Origin: Desulfallas sp. Bu1-1 | GTDB taxonomy: Bacteria > Bacillota > Desulfotomaculia > Desulfotomaculales > Desulfallaceae | Reading direction: 5' to 3' | Length of the DNA stretch: 64,000 nt | NCBI RefSeq assembly: GCF_015594625.1 | Contig: NZ_JADNRQ010000013.1 | Span: 1 to 64,000, forward strand | In this document: one piece after another, positions 8,314-16,230 of the stretch | Numbering within the stretch: position 1 is the first letter of the stretch | Layout of the letters: each line of letters starts with the position of its first letter | Notes under the pieces: generated by a model | Seen by the model: only the letters and a program-made list of their open reading frames with translations | Told to the model about the DNA's origin: nothing | Databases searched by the model: none | Program-made: the position numbers and the translations under genes

Positions 8314-8583
8314 TTAAACCGCTGTTTCCGCCACTTCCCTGATGCTGACCACTTTTTTATCCTTACCCTTCGTTTGGAAGGTTACAATACCGTCCACCTT
8401 GGCGAACAGAGTGTCGTCACCACCGCGGCCCACGTTGCGGCCCGGGTGAATACGGGTCCCCCGCTGGCGCACCAGGATGCTGCCCGCGGTAACGAATTGA
8501 CCGTCACCCCGCTTGACACCAAGCATCTTGGGATTGGAATCGCGGCCGTTACGAGAACTACCTACCCCTTTCTTATGTGCCAT
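8314..8583 (-). CDS. rpmA: 50S ribosomal protein bL27
   Basis: An 89-residue bL27, whose N-terminus reaches the peptidyl-transferase centre. The sequence starts [17 protein letters not shown], so the mature HKKG end is encoded directly. In many Firmicutes bL27 carries a short N-terminal extension ending in a phenylalanine-rich site that the cysteine protease Prp removes, and prp lies between rplU and rpmA. Here there is no extension, and the gap to rplU is only 18 bases, so no prp gene is present in the operon. Confidence 0.98.
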   Translation of the reverse strand: MAHKKGVGSSRNGRDSNPKMLGVKRGDGQFVTAGSILVRQRGTRIHPGRNVGRGGDDTLFAKVDGIVTFQTKGKDKKVVSIREVAETAV

Positions 8584-8601
8584 TTATATCTCACCTCCGT
8601 A

Positions 8602-8913
8602 CTAGGCCTCGATTTTCTCCACCACAACCCTGGTAAAGGGCTGGCGGTGGCCCTTTTTACGCCGGTAATTCTTTTTGGGCTTATACTTGAACACAATAAT
8701 CTTCCGGCCTTTGCCGTGTTTTTCGACCTTGAGGACAACCCTGGCGCCCTCCACCAGTGGAGTGCCCACCTTGAGCCGGCCGTCCTTCTCCACGGCCAGT
8801 ACCCTGTCGACCGCGTAGGTTTCACCCGCATCGACCGGCAGTTTTTCAATGAACAGGGTGTCCCCCTCGCTGACACGGTACTGTTTGCCGCCGGTTTCAA
8901 TAATGGCGTACAT
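8602..8913 (-). CDS. rplU: 50S ribosomal protein bL21
   Basis: A 103-residue bL21 (starts [14 protein letters not shown], contains [14 protein letters not shown]), a 23S rRNA-binding protein of the large subunit. It is the first gene of the rplU-rpmA unit, with an 18-base gap to rpmA. GAGGGGGAAC precedes its ATG. A clear promoter lies about 100 bases upstream, leaving a leader long enough for the L21 autoregulatory leader known in Firmicutes. Confidence 0.98.
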   Translation of the reverse strand: MYAIIETGGKQYRVSEGDTLFIEKLPVDAGETYAVDRVLAVEKDGRLKVGTPLVEGARVVLKVEKHGKGRKIIVFKYKPKKNYRRKKGHRQPFTRVVVEKIEA

Positions 8914-9015
8914 TGTCCAGTTCCCCCTCTTTTTTCAAGGACTCGCCGGAACCGGGTAGGACAACGCCCTTTAAAACCCGTTCCGCGCGGTACTGTAAGC
9001 AGTCTACAATATCTC

Positions 9016-9043
9016 ATTTTATCACAACGTCTTTTTTTGTCAA
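9016..9043 (-). promoter_or_regulatory. Sigma-A-type promoter of rplU-rpmA
   Basis: On the minus strand TTGACA (9043-9038), a 16-base spacer and TAAAAT (9021-9016). The transcript would carry a leader of about 100 bases before rplU, containing a GC-rich foldable segment (around 8940-8990); this may be an L21-type leader, though I did not match its consensus. Confidence 0.75.
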
Positions 9044-9071
9044 TATTAACAGCTGCGTTAAACAGACACCG

Positions 9072-9101
9072 GAGCCTCAACGACAAATTTCGTTGAGGCT
9101 C
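9072..9101 (-). terminator. Hairpin after the RNase G gene
   Basis: A 12-bp perfect stem (GAGCCTCAACGA / TCGTTGAGGCTC, 6-nt loop) begins four bases past the rng stop codon. The following T-run is weak, so termination may be partial. Confidence 0.6.
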
Positions 9102-9105
9102 TGCT

Positions 9106-10800
9106 TTAAGCTTTAATCAGCCTGGCCTTGGCATAAGTGCGAAAAACTTTGTTGACCTCCACGGGCACCGTTTCCCCCACCAGCGAGCCGGCCCCCTCGA
9201 TGTCAAGAATAAAACCGTTAATGCGGGCAATACCGTCGTTAAAGTTGTTGGCGTGGGGCTCCTCCACCTTGACTTCCAGCACCTGGCCGGGCTTCACCGG
9301 CAAAGTATGTGCCTGGATATCGGCCTGGTCGTACAACGGGCGCATGGTTACCGATTCAATATGGTGTTCGGTGGAACCTCTGATGTACAGGTTTTTGCCG
9401 ATCCGGGCTTCCAGTTCCCGCAGGTTGGAGCCGCCGCTGCCGATAAGCCGGGCGGCCACCAGTGGATTGGCCTCCACCAGGATGGTATCCGCAGCGGTCT
9501 GCCTGGCCATCTGGTAAATTTGCTGCCTGATGTTAATTCCCACCGTTTCCTCGGAAAGCACCTTACCTCGCCCCTCGCAGTACGGACAAGTCTTCTGCAG
9601 AACCTCGGCCAAGCTGGGACGCACTTTTTTCCTGGTCATTTCCACCAGGCCCAGCTGGGTGATGCCCAGGATATTTGTCTTGGTCTTGTCCTTGCGGATC
9701 TCTTCCTCCAGCACCTCCAGTACCTGTTGCCGGTGCTCCTCCCTGCTCATGTCGATAAAGTCGACGATGATGATGCCGCCGATGTTGCGCAGGCGCAGCT
9801 GGCGGGCTATTTCCACCGCCGCCTCCAGGTTGGTTTTGAGCACCGTGTCCTCCAGGTTGGTGCTGCCCACATACTTGCCTGTATTCACATCCACGGCGGT
9901 GAGGGCCTCAGCCTGGTCGATCACGATATACCCGCCGCACTTGAGCCAGACCTTGCGCTTAAGGGCCTTTTCCAGTTCGGCGTCAATGTTGTTCTCCACG
10001 AACAGGTTGTTCCTTTCCTCCAGAAACACCTTGACCTTGAGGCGCGGCCCCAGGATATCCAGAAGATCCAGGATCTTTTCGTACTCGTACCGGGAGTCGA
10101 TAATCAACCGGTCCACGTCCTCGGTAAAGGTGTCCCGCAGGATGCGCTGTACCAGCTCCAGGTCCCGGTGCAATAAATTGGGCACCGGCCCGTGATTGGA
10201 GCGATTGACGATTTTGCGCCAAAGGCCGGTAAGCATGTTGATGTCGAGGCGCAGCTCATCTTCATCCACACCTTCGGCCACCGTGCGCACGATCACGCCC
10301 ATGCCTTCGGGTTTGATCCGGGCGGCCATCCCCCGCAGGCGGTCCCGCTCCCGCTCGTCCTCGATCCGCCTGGAAATGCCTATGTAATCAACAGTGGGCA
10401 TCAAAACCAGGTAACGGCCCGGCAACGTGATGTGGGTGGTCACCCTTGCTCCCTTGGTGCCGATGGGCTCCTTGACGATCTGGACTATTAATTCCTGTCC
10501 GTGCTTTAAGATATCGCAGATGTTGGTGGCCATCGTTGAATTGCCCTGGTTTTGCCCGCTGTCGGGGGTACGGGCGGGGATGGCGTCTTCCACGTATAAA
10601 AAAGCGTTTTTCTCCAAACCGATATCCACAAAGGCGGCCTGCATCCCGGGCAGCACATTCTCCACCCTGCCCTTGAAGATGTTTCCCACCAGGCGCTGGT
10701 TGGGGGACCGCTCAATATACATCTCCACCAGCACCTTGTTTTCCAGCACGGCTACCCTGGTTTCTTCTTCCCCTACATTGATCAGTATTTCTTTAAACAT
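9106..10800 (-). CDS. rng: Ribonuclease E/G family protein (RNase G)
   Basis: A 564-residue endoribonuclease of the RNase E/G family, which cleaves single-stranded AU-rich RNA in rRNA processing and mRNA decay. An N-terminal S1 domain (VGNIFKGRVENVLPGMQAAF, residues 38-57) is followed by the RNase-H-like and DNase-I-like catalytic region. The metal-binding aspartates are in ALTAVDVNTGKYVG and GIIIVDFIDM, and the zinc-link CPYC is near residue 400. It lacks the long C-terminal scaffold of E. coli RNase E, hence RNase G. It follows the DUF2344 gene on the same strand. Confidence 0.93.
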   Translation of the reverse strand: MFKEILINVGEEETRVAVLENKVLVEMYIERSPNQRLVGNIFKGRVENVLPGMQAAFVDIGLEKNAFLYVEDAIPARTPDSGQNQGNSTMATNICDILKHGQELIVQIVKEPIGTKGARVTTHITLPGRYLVLMPTVDYIGISRRIEDERERDRLRGMAARIKPEGMGVIVRTVAEGVDEDELRLDINMLTGLWRKIVNRSNHGPVPNLLHRDLELVQRILRDTFTEDVDRLIIDSRYEYEKILDLLDILGPRLKVKVFLEERNNLFVENNIDAELEKALKRKVWLKCGGYIVIDQAEALTAVDVNTGKYVGSTNLEDTVLKTNLEAAVEIARQLRLRNIGGIIIVDFIDMSREEHRQQVLEVLEEEIRKDKTKTNILGITQLGLVEMTRKKVRPSLAEVLQKTCPYCEGRGKVLSEETVGINIRQQIYQMARQTAADTILVEANPLVAARLIGSGGSNLRELEARIGKNLYIRGSTEHHIESVTMRPLYDQADIQAHTLPVKPGQVLEVKVEEPHANNFNDGIARINGFILDIEGAGSLVGETVPVEVNKVFRTYAKARLIKA

Positions 10801-10854
10801 ATTTTTTTCCCCGCAATCTAACCGGAAAAAATAATTTTGGAACTCTTATATGTT

Positions 10855-10878
10855 GGGCGCTCCGGCGGTTTCTTCATC
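10855..10878. repeat. Family B repeat, short fragment
   Basis: GGGCGCTCCGGCGGTTTCTT matches the left inner part of the family B element. It ends at the stop codon (10876-10874) of the DUF2344 gene. Confidence 0.6.
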
Positions 10879-11563
10879 CCGGCTGTTTTGACAATACCGA
10901 ATCCCCGGCAAACAGCCCCGTTCTGGTAATCCGCAAATCCGCCCGATCCACCGCAAGGCCGGCATGGCGCAGGAATGCCTCCACGGCCTCCTCCGGGCGC
11001 ACATTCATGGCGCTGCCGGTTTTCAGCCGCAGTTCCAGGATCAAATCCCCGTCAACGGACAGCATTTTGAGATCCAAAATGCCTGGCCGGATGTCGCGCA
11101 CTTTTTCCTGCCCGTCCTTGCCCCGGCGAGTTACTTCGATGTGGTCCAGGGCCAGAAAAGACCGGACGGCGTCCGCCGGCGGGCAAGCGGGCAGGTCACC
11201 GGCATCCACGTGCACGATGTAACCGGCGCTGTCCAGCGCTGCCATCAACGACGGCGCGTTTTCCGGTACTTCCGTCACTTCCCGTACCGACAGTCCCCGG
11301 GGCAGCGCAGCGTTAAGGCGCCCGGCCAGCTCGCGGCGCGCGACGGGAGCGGTGGTCTCCACATCCACCAGTTCGGCCAGCCCCTCGGAGCCTACGGGCA
11401 GCGGCGCGGCGAAACTGAGGCGGGGATGAGGGTTGAACCCTTCCGAGTAGGCCACGGGCAGGCCGGCCCGGCGCAGCGCCCGCTCCAACGCCCGCACCAG
11501 GTCAAGGTGCGAAATATAGCGGGCCGGTCCGTGTTTACTGTAACAAATCCTGTAACGGGGCAA
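10874..11563 (-). CDS. DUF2344 radical-SAM-linked protein (TIGR03936 type)
   Basis: A 229-residue protein of the family always found next to, or fused to, the large radical SAM protein upstream. The conserved start RYRICYSKHGPARYISHLDL and YSEGFNPHPRLSFAAPL are both present. The start at 11563 is a TTG preceded by AGGGGGTGA; this places 29 bases of overlap with the end of the radical SAM gene, so translation is coupled. The biochemical role is not established; the strict pairing suggests a substrate or tRNA/rRNA-handling partner of the radical SAM enzyme. Confidence 0.88.
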   Translation of the reverse strand: MPRYRICYSKHGPARYISHLDLVRALERALRRAGLPVAYSEGFNPHPRLSFAAPLPVGSEGLAELVDVETTAPVARRELAGRLNAALPRGLSVREVTEVPENAPSLMAALDSAGYIVHVDAGDLPACPPADAVRSFLALDHIEVTRRGKDGQEKVRDIRPGILDLKMLSVDGDLILELRLKTGSAMNVRPEEAVEAFLRHAGLAVDRADLRITRTGLFAGDSVLSKQPG

Positions 11564-13427
11564 CGGATTCACCCCCTGCCAGGCGCGGTCTGATTTCCAG
11601 GGCGGGACACAGCCCGCACCCCGGGCACTTCCCACCGCGGCAGTCGGGAGTTTTTTCCCCGGCCACGGCGCGCCGGTGCTCCCGCACCAGGTATTTTTTA
11701 CTCACCCCGGCACCGATATGATCCCAGGGCAGAACGTCCTCGTACTCGTACCGGCGGTAGGCATATTGCCCGGGATCGATCCCGGTTTCGGCAAATGCCG
11801 CCCGCCACTTGTCCAGGTCAAATAATTCCGACCACCCGTCAAAGCGGCAACCCCTGCGCCAGGCGGCCTCGATCGAAGCGGCCAGGCGCCTGTCGCCGCG
11901 CGATAAGACGGCTTCCAAAAAGCTGCTTTCGGGGTCGTGCCAGTTGAAAACCAGCCCGCGGCCCCGCAGGCGCGCGCGTAAAAACTCCTGCTTGCGCCTG
12001 AGTTCATCCAGTGTGTTCTGGGGTTCCCACTGGAACGGGGTATGTGACTTGGGCACGAAAGACGACACGCTGACGGTTACTTTCAGGCGCCCTTTCGCTT
12101 TGACCAGGCCGCGCCCCCTCTCCAGAACCCGGTGCGCCAGGCGGGCGATCCCTTCCAAGTCTTCGCCGGTTTCGGTGGGCAGCCCGATCATGAAATACAG
12201 CTTGATCGCATGCCACCCTCCGGCAAAGGCCGCCGTTACCGCTTCCATCAGGTCATCTTCGGTGACACCCTTATTGATCACATTCCGCAGGCGCTGGGTA
12301 CCCGCCTCCGGGGCAAAGGTCAGGCTGGAACGGCGCACCTTCTGCACTTCTTTGGCCAGGTCCACCGAAAAAGCGTCCACCCGTAGTGACGGCAGGGACA
12401 CGTTGACGCCGGCGCCCCCGTGTTTTTCCGCAAGCGCGCCGATCAGCGGCCCAACCCGGGAATAATCCGAGGTGCTCAGCGAGGTGAGCGATATTTCGCC
12501 CCACCCGGTGGAAGCCAACAACTCCTCCGCCTGGCGCAGTAAAGTTTCCGGCTCCTTTTCCCGCACGGGCCGGTAAATCACGCCCGCCTGGCAGAACCGG
12601 CAGCCGCGGGTGCAGCCGCGCTGTACCTCCAGCATGGCCCGGTCGTGCACCGGCTCGATGGCGGGCACGATCATCCGGGTGGGATAATGTACTTTGTCCA
12701 AATCGGCAACCACCCTTTTTTTCACCCGGGCTGGCACGCCTGCGACAACCGGCGTTACCGATTGCACCAATCCCCTTTCATTATACTCCACTTGGTAGAA
12801 AGAGGGCACGTAAATTCCGTCGATTCCCGCCAGGCGCAGCAACAATTCCCGCCTGCCCTCGCCCCGCCGGCGCGCCTCCAGGCAGGCGTCCAGCAGTTCG
12901 TGGATCACATCTTCACCCTCGCCGAGAACAAAGGCGTCGATAAAATCCGCCAGGGGTTCGGGATTGAACGCGCAGGGGCCGCCGGCCACCACCAGGGGAT
13001 AATCGCCCCGCTCCCGGCCGGCCGACCGCAGGGGAATCCCGGCCAGGTCGAGCATGTTTAAAATATTGGTAAAGCTTAACTCGTATTGCAATGTAAAGCC
13101 CACAATGTCAAAATCCCGCAATGGTTTGCGGGATTCCAGGCTGAATAACGGCAGGCCGGTTTTCCGCATTTGTTCCTCCATATCCACCCAGGGGGCAAAC
13201 ACCCTTTCCACCAGCGCGTCGTCCCGCCCGTTCACCACGCTGTACAAAATCTGCAGTCCCAGGTGGCTCATGCCCACCTCATAAACGTCGGGAAAGGCGA
13301 AGGCCATTTTAACCCCGGTGTTATGCCAGTCCTTGCGCACCGCGTTCCACTCGCCCCCGGCGTAACGGCCGGGCTTTTGCACGCGGTTTAAAGCCTTTTC
13401 CACCAGTTTGTTCATGTCCATTGTCAC
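11535..13427 (-). CDS. B12-binding-like radical SAM protein (TIGR03960 type)
   Basis: A 630-residue enzyme. Residues 1-200 form a cobalamin-binding-like domain (AFAFPDVYEVGMSHLGLQIL), and the radical SAM core has the cluster motif CTRGCRFCQAG near residue 275. The C-terminus carries extra cysteines (CRGGKCPGCGLCP), probably a second metal site. The family is widespread in Firmicutes with the DUF2344 protein downstream; the reaction is unknown. GTG at 13427 follows GGAGG closely; an ATG two codons in is equally possible. It lies between the SpoIVFB-like gene and the RNase G gene. Confidence 0.9.
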   Translation of the reverse strand: MTMDMNKLVEKALNRVQKPGRYAGGEWNAVRKDWHNTGVKMAFAFPDVYEVGMSHLGLQILYSVVNGRDDALVERVFAPWVDMEEQMRKTGLPLFSLESRKPLRDFDIVGFTLQYELSFTNILNMLDLAGIPLRSAGRERGDYPLVVAGGPCAFNPEPLADFIDAFVLGEGEDVIHELLDACLEARRRGEGRRELLLRLAGIDGIYVPSFYQVEYNERGLVQSVTPVVAGVPARVKKRVVADLDKVHYPTRMIVPAIEPVHDRAMLEVQRGCTRGCRFCQAGVIYRPVREKEPETLLRQAEELLASTGWGEISLTSLSTSDYSRVGPLIGALAEKHGGAGVNVSLPSLRVDAFSVDLAKEVQKVRRSSLTFAPEAGTQRLRNVINKGVTEDDLMEAVTAAFAGGWHAIKLYFMIGLPTETGEDLEGIARLAHRVLERGRGLVKAKGRLKVTVSVSSFVPKSHTPFQWEPQNTLDELRRKQEFLRARLRGRGLVFNWHDPESSFLEAVLSRGDRRLAASIEAAWRRGCRFDGWSELFDLDKWRAAFAETGIDPGQYAYRRYEYEDVLPWDHIGAGVSKKYLVREHRRAVAGEKTPDCRGGKCPGCGLCPALEIRPRLAGGESVAPLQDLLQ

Positions 13428-13485
13428 AAATCCTCCAAATATTTACCTTTCCCTGTTAAATAACATTATTCGCCGGAAAAATCAA

Positions 13486-13543
13486 GTGCCAGGTGTTGAA
13501 AGGTTGAAAGTTGATCAACTTTCAACCTTTCAACACCTGGCAC
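13486..13543. repeat. Family A palindromic repeat, full copy 2
   Basis: 25-bp arms (13486-13510, 13519-13543) identical to copy 1 with the core TTGATCAA, itself a palindrome. The repeat begins at the base after the stop codon of the downstream-read SpoIVFB-like gene (stop at 13546-13544) and fills most of the gap before the radical SAM gene. Confidence 0.95.
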
Positions 13544-14416
13544 CTACTTAAGTAGATCCCCCACCGGAATATCAGCCCCCCGGTTCAACAGGGCGTCGAT
13601 CACCGCGGTTTCGGTTACGGTGCCGAGATACCGCCAGTCGCGGTCCAGCACCACCACCAGGTGAAACCTCCGCGGCACAAAGGGGCCGATGATCTTCCCC
13701 AGGGGCGCGTTCTCCAGGGCCACCAGGTGGGCGGCCGGCAGCAATCCCTCCCGGGCCAGCTCGTTTTGCTTGCGCATCACCAGCTGCATGAACAGGTAGG
13801 GCGCCGCCATCCGCTCCCGGGTGGCCGCGTAGAACAAAAAGAGCGCGGTCACAGGGATGTCCAGCCCGCAATAACCGGCCCGGATGCCAAGCAAGCCGGC
13901 CAGGGCGATCATCACGCCGAAAAACTGGCCCAGGCCGGCCACCCGGTAGGTGGCCCGCCTGACGCCGATCCGGCCCGAAAGAAAAGCCCGGCAAATGCGC
14001 CCGCCGTCCAGGGGAATGGCCGGCAGCAGGTTGAGCATTCCCACCAACAGGTTGCACTGCAAAAAAAACGGGCCCAGGTCGGAATGCCAGAGCCCGTAAT
14101 TTTTACACGCCACGCCCAGGGCGAACATGATCAGGTTGCTGGCCGGCCCGGCTACGGCGACCGGTATCTCCCGCGCCGGGTCAACCGCCAGTTCGGCGCC
14201 GGTCCGGGCCACGCCTCCGAAAGGCAACAGTTCCACCTCGTCAAGAGGCACGCCCATGCGCCGTGCCACCAGCGCGTGGGCCATTTCATGCACCAGCACA
14301 ACGCCGAAGGCCACCAACCCCCGGCCCAGCACTCCGGCCATAAAAAACAGCGCCAGCAAGATTAAAAAAAAGGGGTTGAGGTAAAGTTCCACTCCCAGCA
14401 AACGCCCCAGTCGCAT
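13544..14416 (-). CDS. spoIVFB: SpoIVFB-like M50 intramembrane metalloprotease
   Basis: A 290-residue site-2-type protease with several membrane segments. The zinc motif HEMAHA is at residues 43-48 and the third ligand is in LLPAIPLDGGR near residue 137. The last ~70 residues are a CBS-like pair (PFVPRRFHLVVVLDRDWRYLGTV). In Bacillus SpoIVFB cleaves pro-sigmaK in the mother cell during sporulation. The SpoIVFA-like gene directly upstream supports this role; a general S2P is the alternative. The family A repeat starts right after its stop codon. Confidence 0.85.
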   Translation of the reverse strand: MRLGRLLGVELYLNPFFLILLALFFMAGVLGRGLVAFGVVLVHEMAHALVARRMGVPLDEVELLPFGGVARTGAELAVDPAREIPVAVAGPASNLIMFALGVACKNYGLWHSDLGPFFLQCNLLVGMLNLLPAIPLDGGRICRAFLSGRIGVRRATYRVAGLGQFFGVMIALAGLLGIRAGYCGLDIPVTALFLFYAATRERMAAPYLFMQLVMRKQNELAREGLLPAAHLVALENAPLGKIIGPFVPRRFHLVVVLDRDWRYLGTVTETAVIDALLNRGADIPVGDLLK

Positions 14417-14432
14417 TCCGGCACCCCCGTAG

Positions 14433-15212
14433 TTAATTTCCTTTTAACCGCAGGCGGACCAGGGGATCGACCAGTTTACCGTTCTCGCGCAATTCAAAAT
14501 GCAGCCCCCCGCCGGAAACCTCCCCCTCGCCAACCGTGGCAATTTCCTGACCCGCTTTGACATCCTGGCCTTCCACCACCGTAATGCCGGACACCCCGCC
14601 ATACAGGGTATATGTTCCGCCCCCGTGATCGATTAAAATATACCGTCCCATCGTCCTGTCGCTGTCGATCCTGGTCACCCTGCCGCCAAGGGCTGCAACC
14701 ACGCTGGTTCCTTCCGGAGCACTGATATCAATACCCGGGTGAAATCTTTCCATGTCGTCAATGGCGGACCGGGTCCAGCCAAATTCATTGATCACCTTGC
14801 CGGAAACGGGTATGACCAATTGCTCTTGTTCCAAACCGGACCCCGCCACCGGCTTTGCGGCGTCAATCTTTCCGGGCGCTTCCTGAACAACAGGGTTATC
14901 CCAGTTAACCAACTGGGCGGCCAGTTGCAAGGATTTGTCCAGAACCGGGCGGAAATTCCACTCCGCCGTCAACAGGTAGCGCAGGTTTTCCCGCACCTGT
15001 TCGCCGGCGGGGTGGGAAAACTGGCGCGCCACCACCAGCACGGCCAGAATAACCAGCACCGCGGTAATCCGAAACAGCCCGCTTCGCCCTCTCCGGCGTC
15101 CAACCCGCGGCATCGCCGGCCGCCGGCCGGTTACGGATTGATAATAACTCGCCCATTCATCCCTGGCATATTTACTGCGCGGCCAACTTCGAGGTAGCCT
15201 GCCCCATTTCAA
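14433..15212 (-). CDS. spoIVFA: SpoIVFA-like membrane protein with degenerate M23 (LytM) domain
   Basis: A 259-residue protein: basic cytoplasmic N-terminus, one membrane segment (FRITAVLVILAVLVVA, near residue 50), an extracytoplasmic linker and a LytM/M23 domain. The first zinc motif is kept as HPGIDIS, but where active peptidases have H-x-H, this one reads GGGLHFEL, with glycine in place of the first histidine. Loss of catalytic residues is typical of SpoIVFA, which scaffolds SpoIVFB. The start at 15212 is a TTG seven bases after GAGGGGGG. It lies 16 bases upstream of the SpoIVFB-like gene. Confidence 0.78.
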   Translation of the reverse strand: MKWGRLPRSWPRSKYARDEWASYYQSVTGRRPAMPRVGRRRGRSGLFRITAVLVILAVLVVARQFSHPAGEQVRENLRYLLTAEWNFRPVLDKSLQLAAQLVNWDNPVVQEAPGKIDAAKPVAGSGLEQEQLVIPVSGKVINEFGWTRSAIDDMERFHPGIDISAPEGTSVVAALGGRVTRIDSDRTMGRYILIDHGGGTYTLYGGVSGITVVEGQDVKAGQEIATVGEGEVSGGGLHFELRENGKLVDPLVRLRLKGN

Positions 15213-15286
15213 GGTCTTTCCCCCCTCAAACAATAACGTAGTTGTAGCATATGTATATTTGGGGGATTGGATAAATATGACAAGCT

Positions 15287-15937
15287 TTACAGCCGGTGCA
15301 GGGTAAAATTTACCTGGTCGTGCAACATGACCACGGCTACTTGTTCAGCGCCCTCAAACCCTTCCGCTTCCACCGCCACCCGGTAAGTGCCGGGTCCCAG
15401 CTCATTAAAGACATATTTACCCTCCCGGTCGGTGGTGGTGGAGAACAACACCTGCCCGCCGTCAAGATCCTTTACTTTAACCTGGGCGTCACGCACGGCA
15501 ACACCCCCGGGAAATTCGCTTACCGTGCCCTCCAGCACAACGTAACCCAGGTAGGTAACTTCCAGGCCAAGCGTTCCCACCGTGGAAACGCGCCCCATGC
15601 GCAAACTGACCCGGTCGACATTGATTTCATGGTGCACCGAAACGATCTGATCAAAATCCTGCACGTTCCGGAGCTGGATAAAACTGCTCACATCGATATC
15701 CTTGACGATTTTCTTGCGGGCCGTCCCGGTTTCCATTTCCACACCCTCTTCCGGAAGCACTACGAACATGCGGATCAAAACGTCCACCCGCAACACCGAG
15801 TTCTCCAGCAGCCGGGGGCGGATGTTTTCCACCCGGGCCAGCACGTCGACACTGTCCACCCCCGCTGGCACCCCCACCGAACCATACCAGTTGAATTCCT
15901 TTTTGGCCACCTGTCGCACGGTATTTTCTTTCGTCAT
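15287..15937 (-). CDS. SPOCS/DUF3794-like protein with carboxypeptidase-regulatory-like C-terminal domain
   Basis: A 216-residue protein without signal peptide or membrane segment. Residues 15-110 look like a SPOCS (DUF3794) unit, a fold of spore-coat and SipL-type proteins (VGVPAGVDSVDVLARVENIR and the duplicated strand pattern). Residues 125-216 are a beta-sandwich of the carboxypeptidase-regulatory/CNA-B type (VLEGTVSEFPGGVAVRDAQV, DREGKYVFNELGPGTYRVAV). The start at 15937 (MTKENTVRQ) follows GGAGGTTGAAG. It stands alone between rodA and the SpoIVFA/B pair. A structural role in the spore coat or forespore engulfment zone is inferred only. Confidence 0.55.
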   Translation of the reverse strand: MTKENTVRQVAKKEFNWYGSVGVPAGVDSVDVLARVENIRPRLLENSVLRVDVLIRMFVVLPEEGVEMETGTARKKIVKDIDVSSFIQLRNVQDFDQIVSVHHEINVDRVSLRMGRVSTVGTLGLEVTYLGYVVLEGTVSEFPGGVAVRDAQVKVKDLDGGQVLFSTTTDREGKYVFNELGPGTYRVAVEAEGFEGAEQVAVVMLHDQVNFTLHRL

Positions 15938-16230
15938 CTTCAACCTCCGGTAGTTCTTTGCATTGCACCTAATTTATCCTGTGTCAAAATCGAGCCTGAG
16001 ATACGCCCGGGTTAAATAAAAACCCTTTGCCTTGCACAAAAAAACAACAACTGCATATACTAATAGTGGCGCCACGCAGCTGCGGCCTCAACCCCCGGTT
16101 TCGGTATTTACCGGCCGGGGGTTGGGTGTCTTTGTGTAAAAGATACAGGTTACAAAGAAAAAACCGGAAATAGATAACAGATCCATTTCCGGTTCACTTT
16201 TTAATCTTTCGTAAAATTGATTTTGTTGCC
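15938..16230. other. Intergenic region upstream of the SPOCS-like gene
   Basis: No gene seen. It contains a 10-bp hairpin at 16089-16124 (CAACCCCCGG / CCGGGGGTTG) without a T-run on either side and the rodA terminator at 16162-16194. A TTGACA on the minus strand lies near 15988 but lacks a good -10 box, so the gene may use a sporulation sigma factor. Confidence 0.4.
16162..16194 (-). terminator. Intrinsic terminator after rodA
   Basis: 10-bp stem AACCGGAAAT / ATTTCCGGTT with a 13-nt loop, followed on the minus strand by TTTTTTCTTTG. Confidence 0.85.

Noticed and set aside
16089-16124. Terminator at the 10-bp CAACCCCCGG hairpin
   Set aside because: No T-run on either strand; recorded only as a hairpin in the intergenic region.
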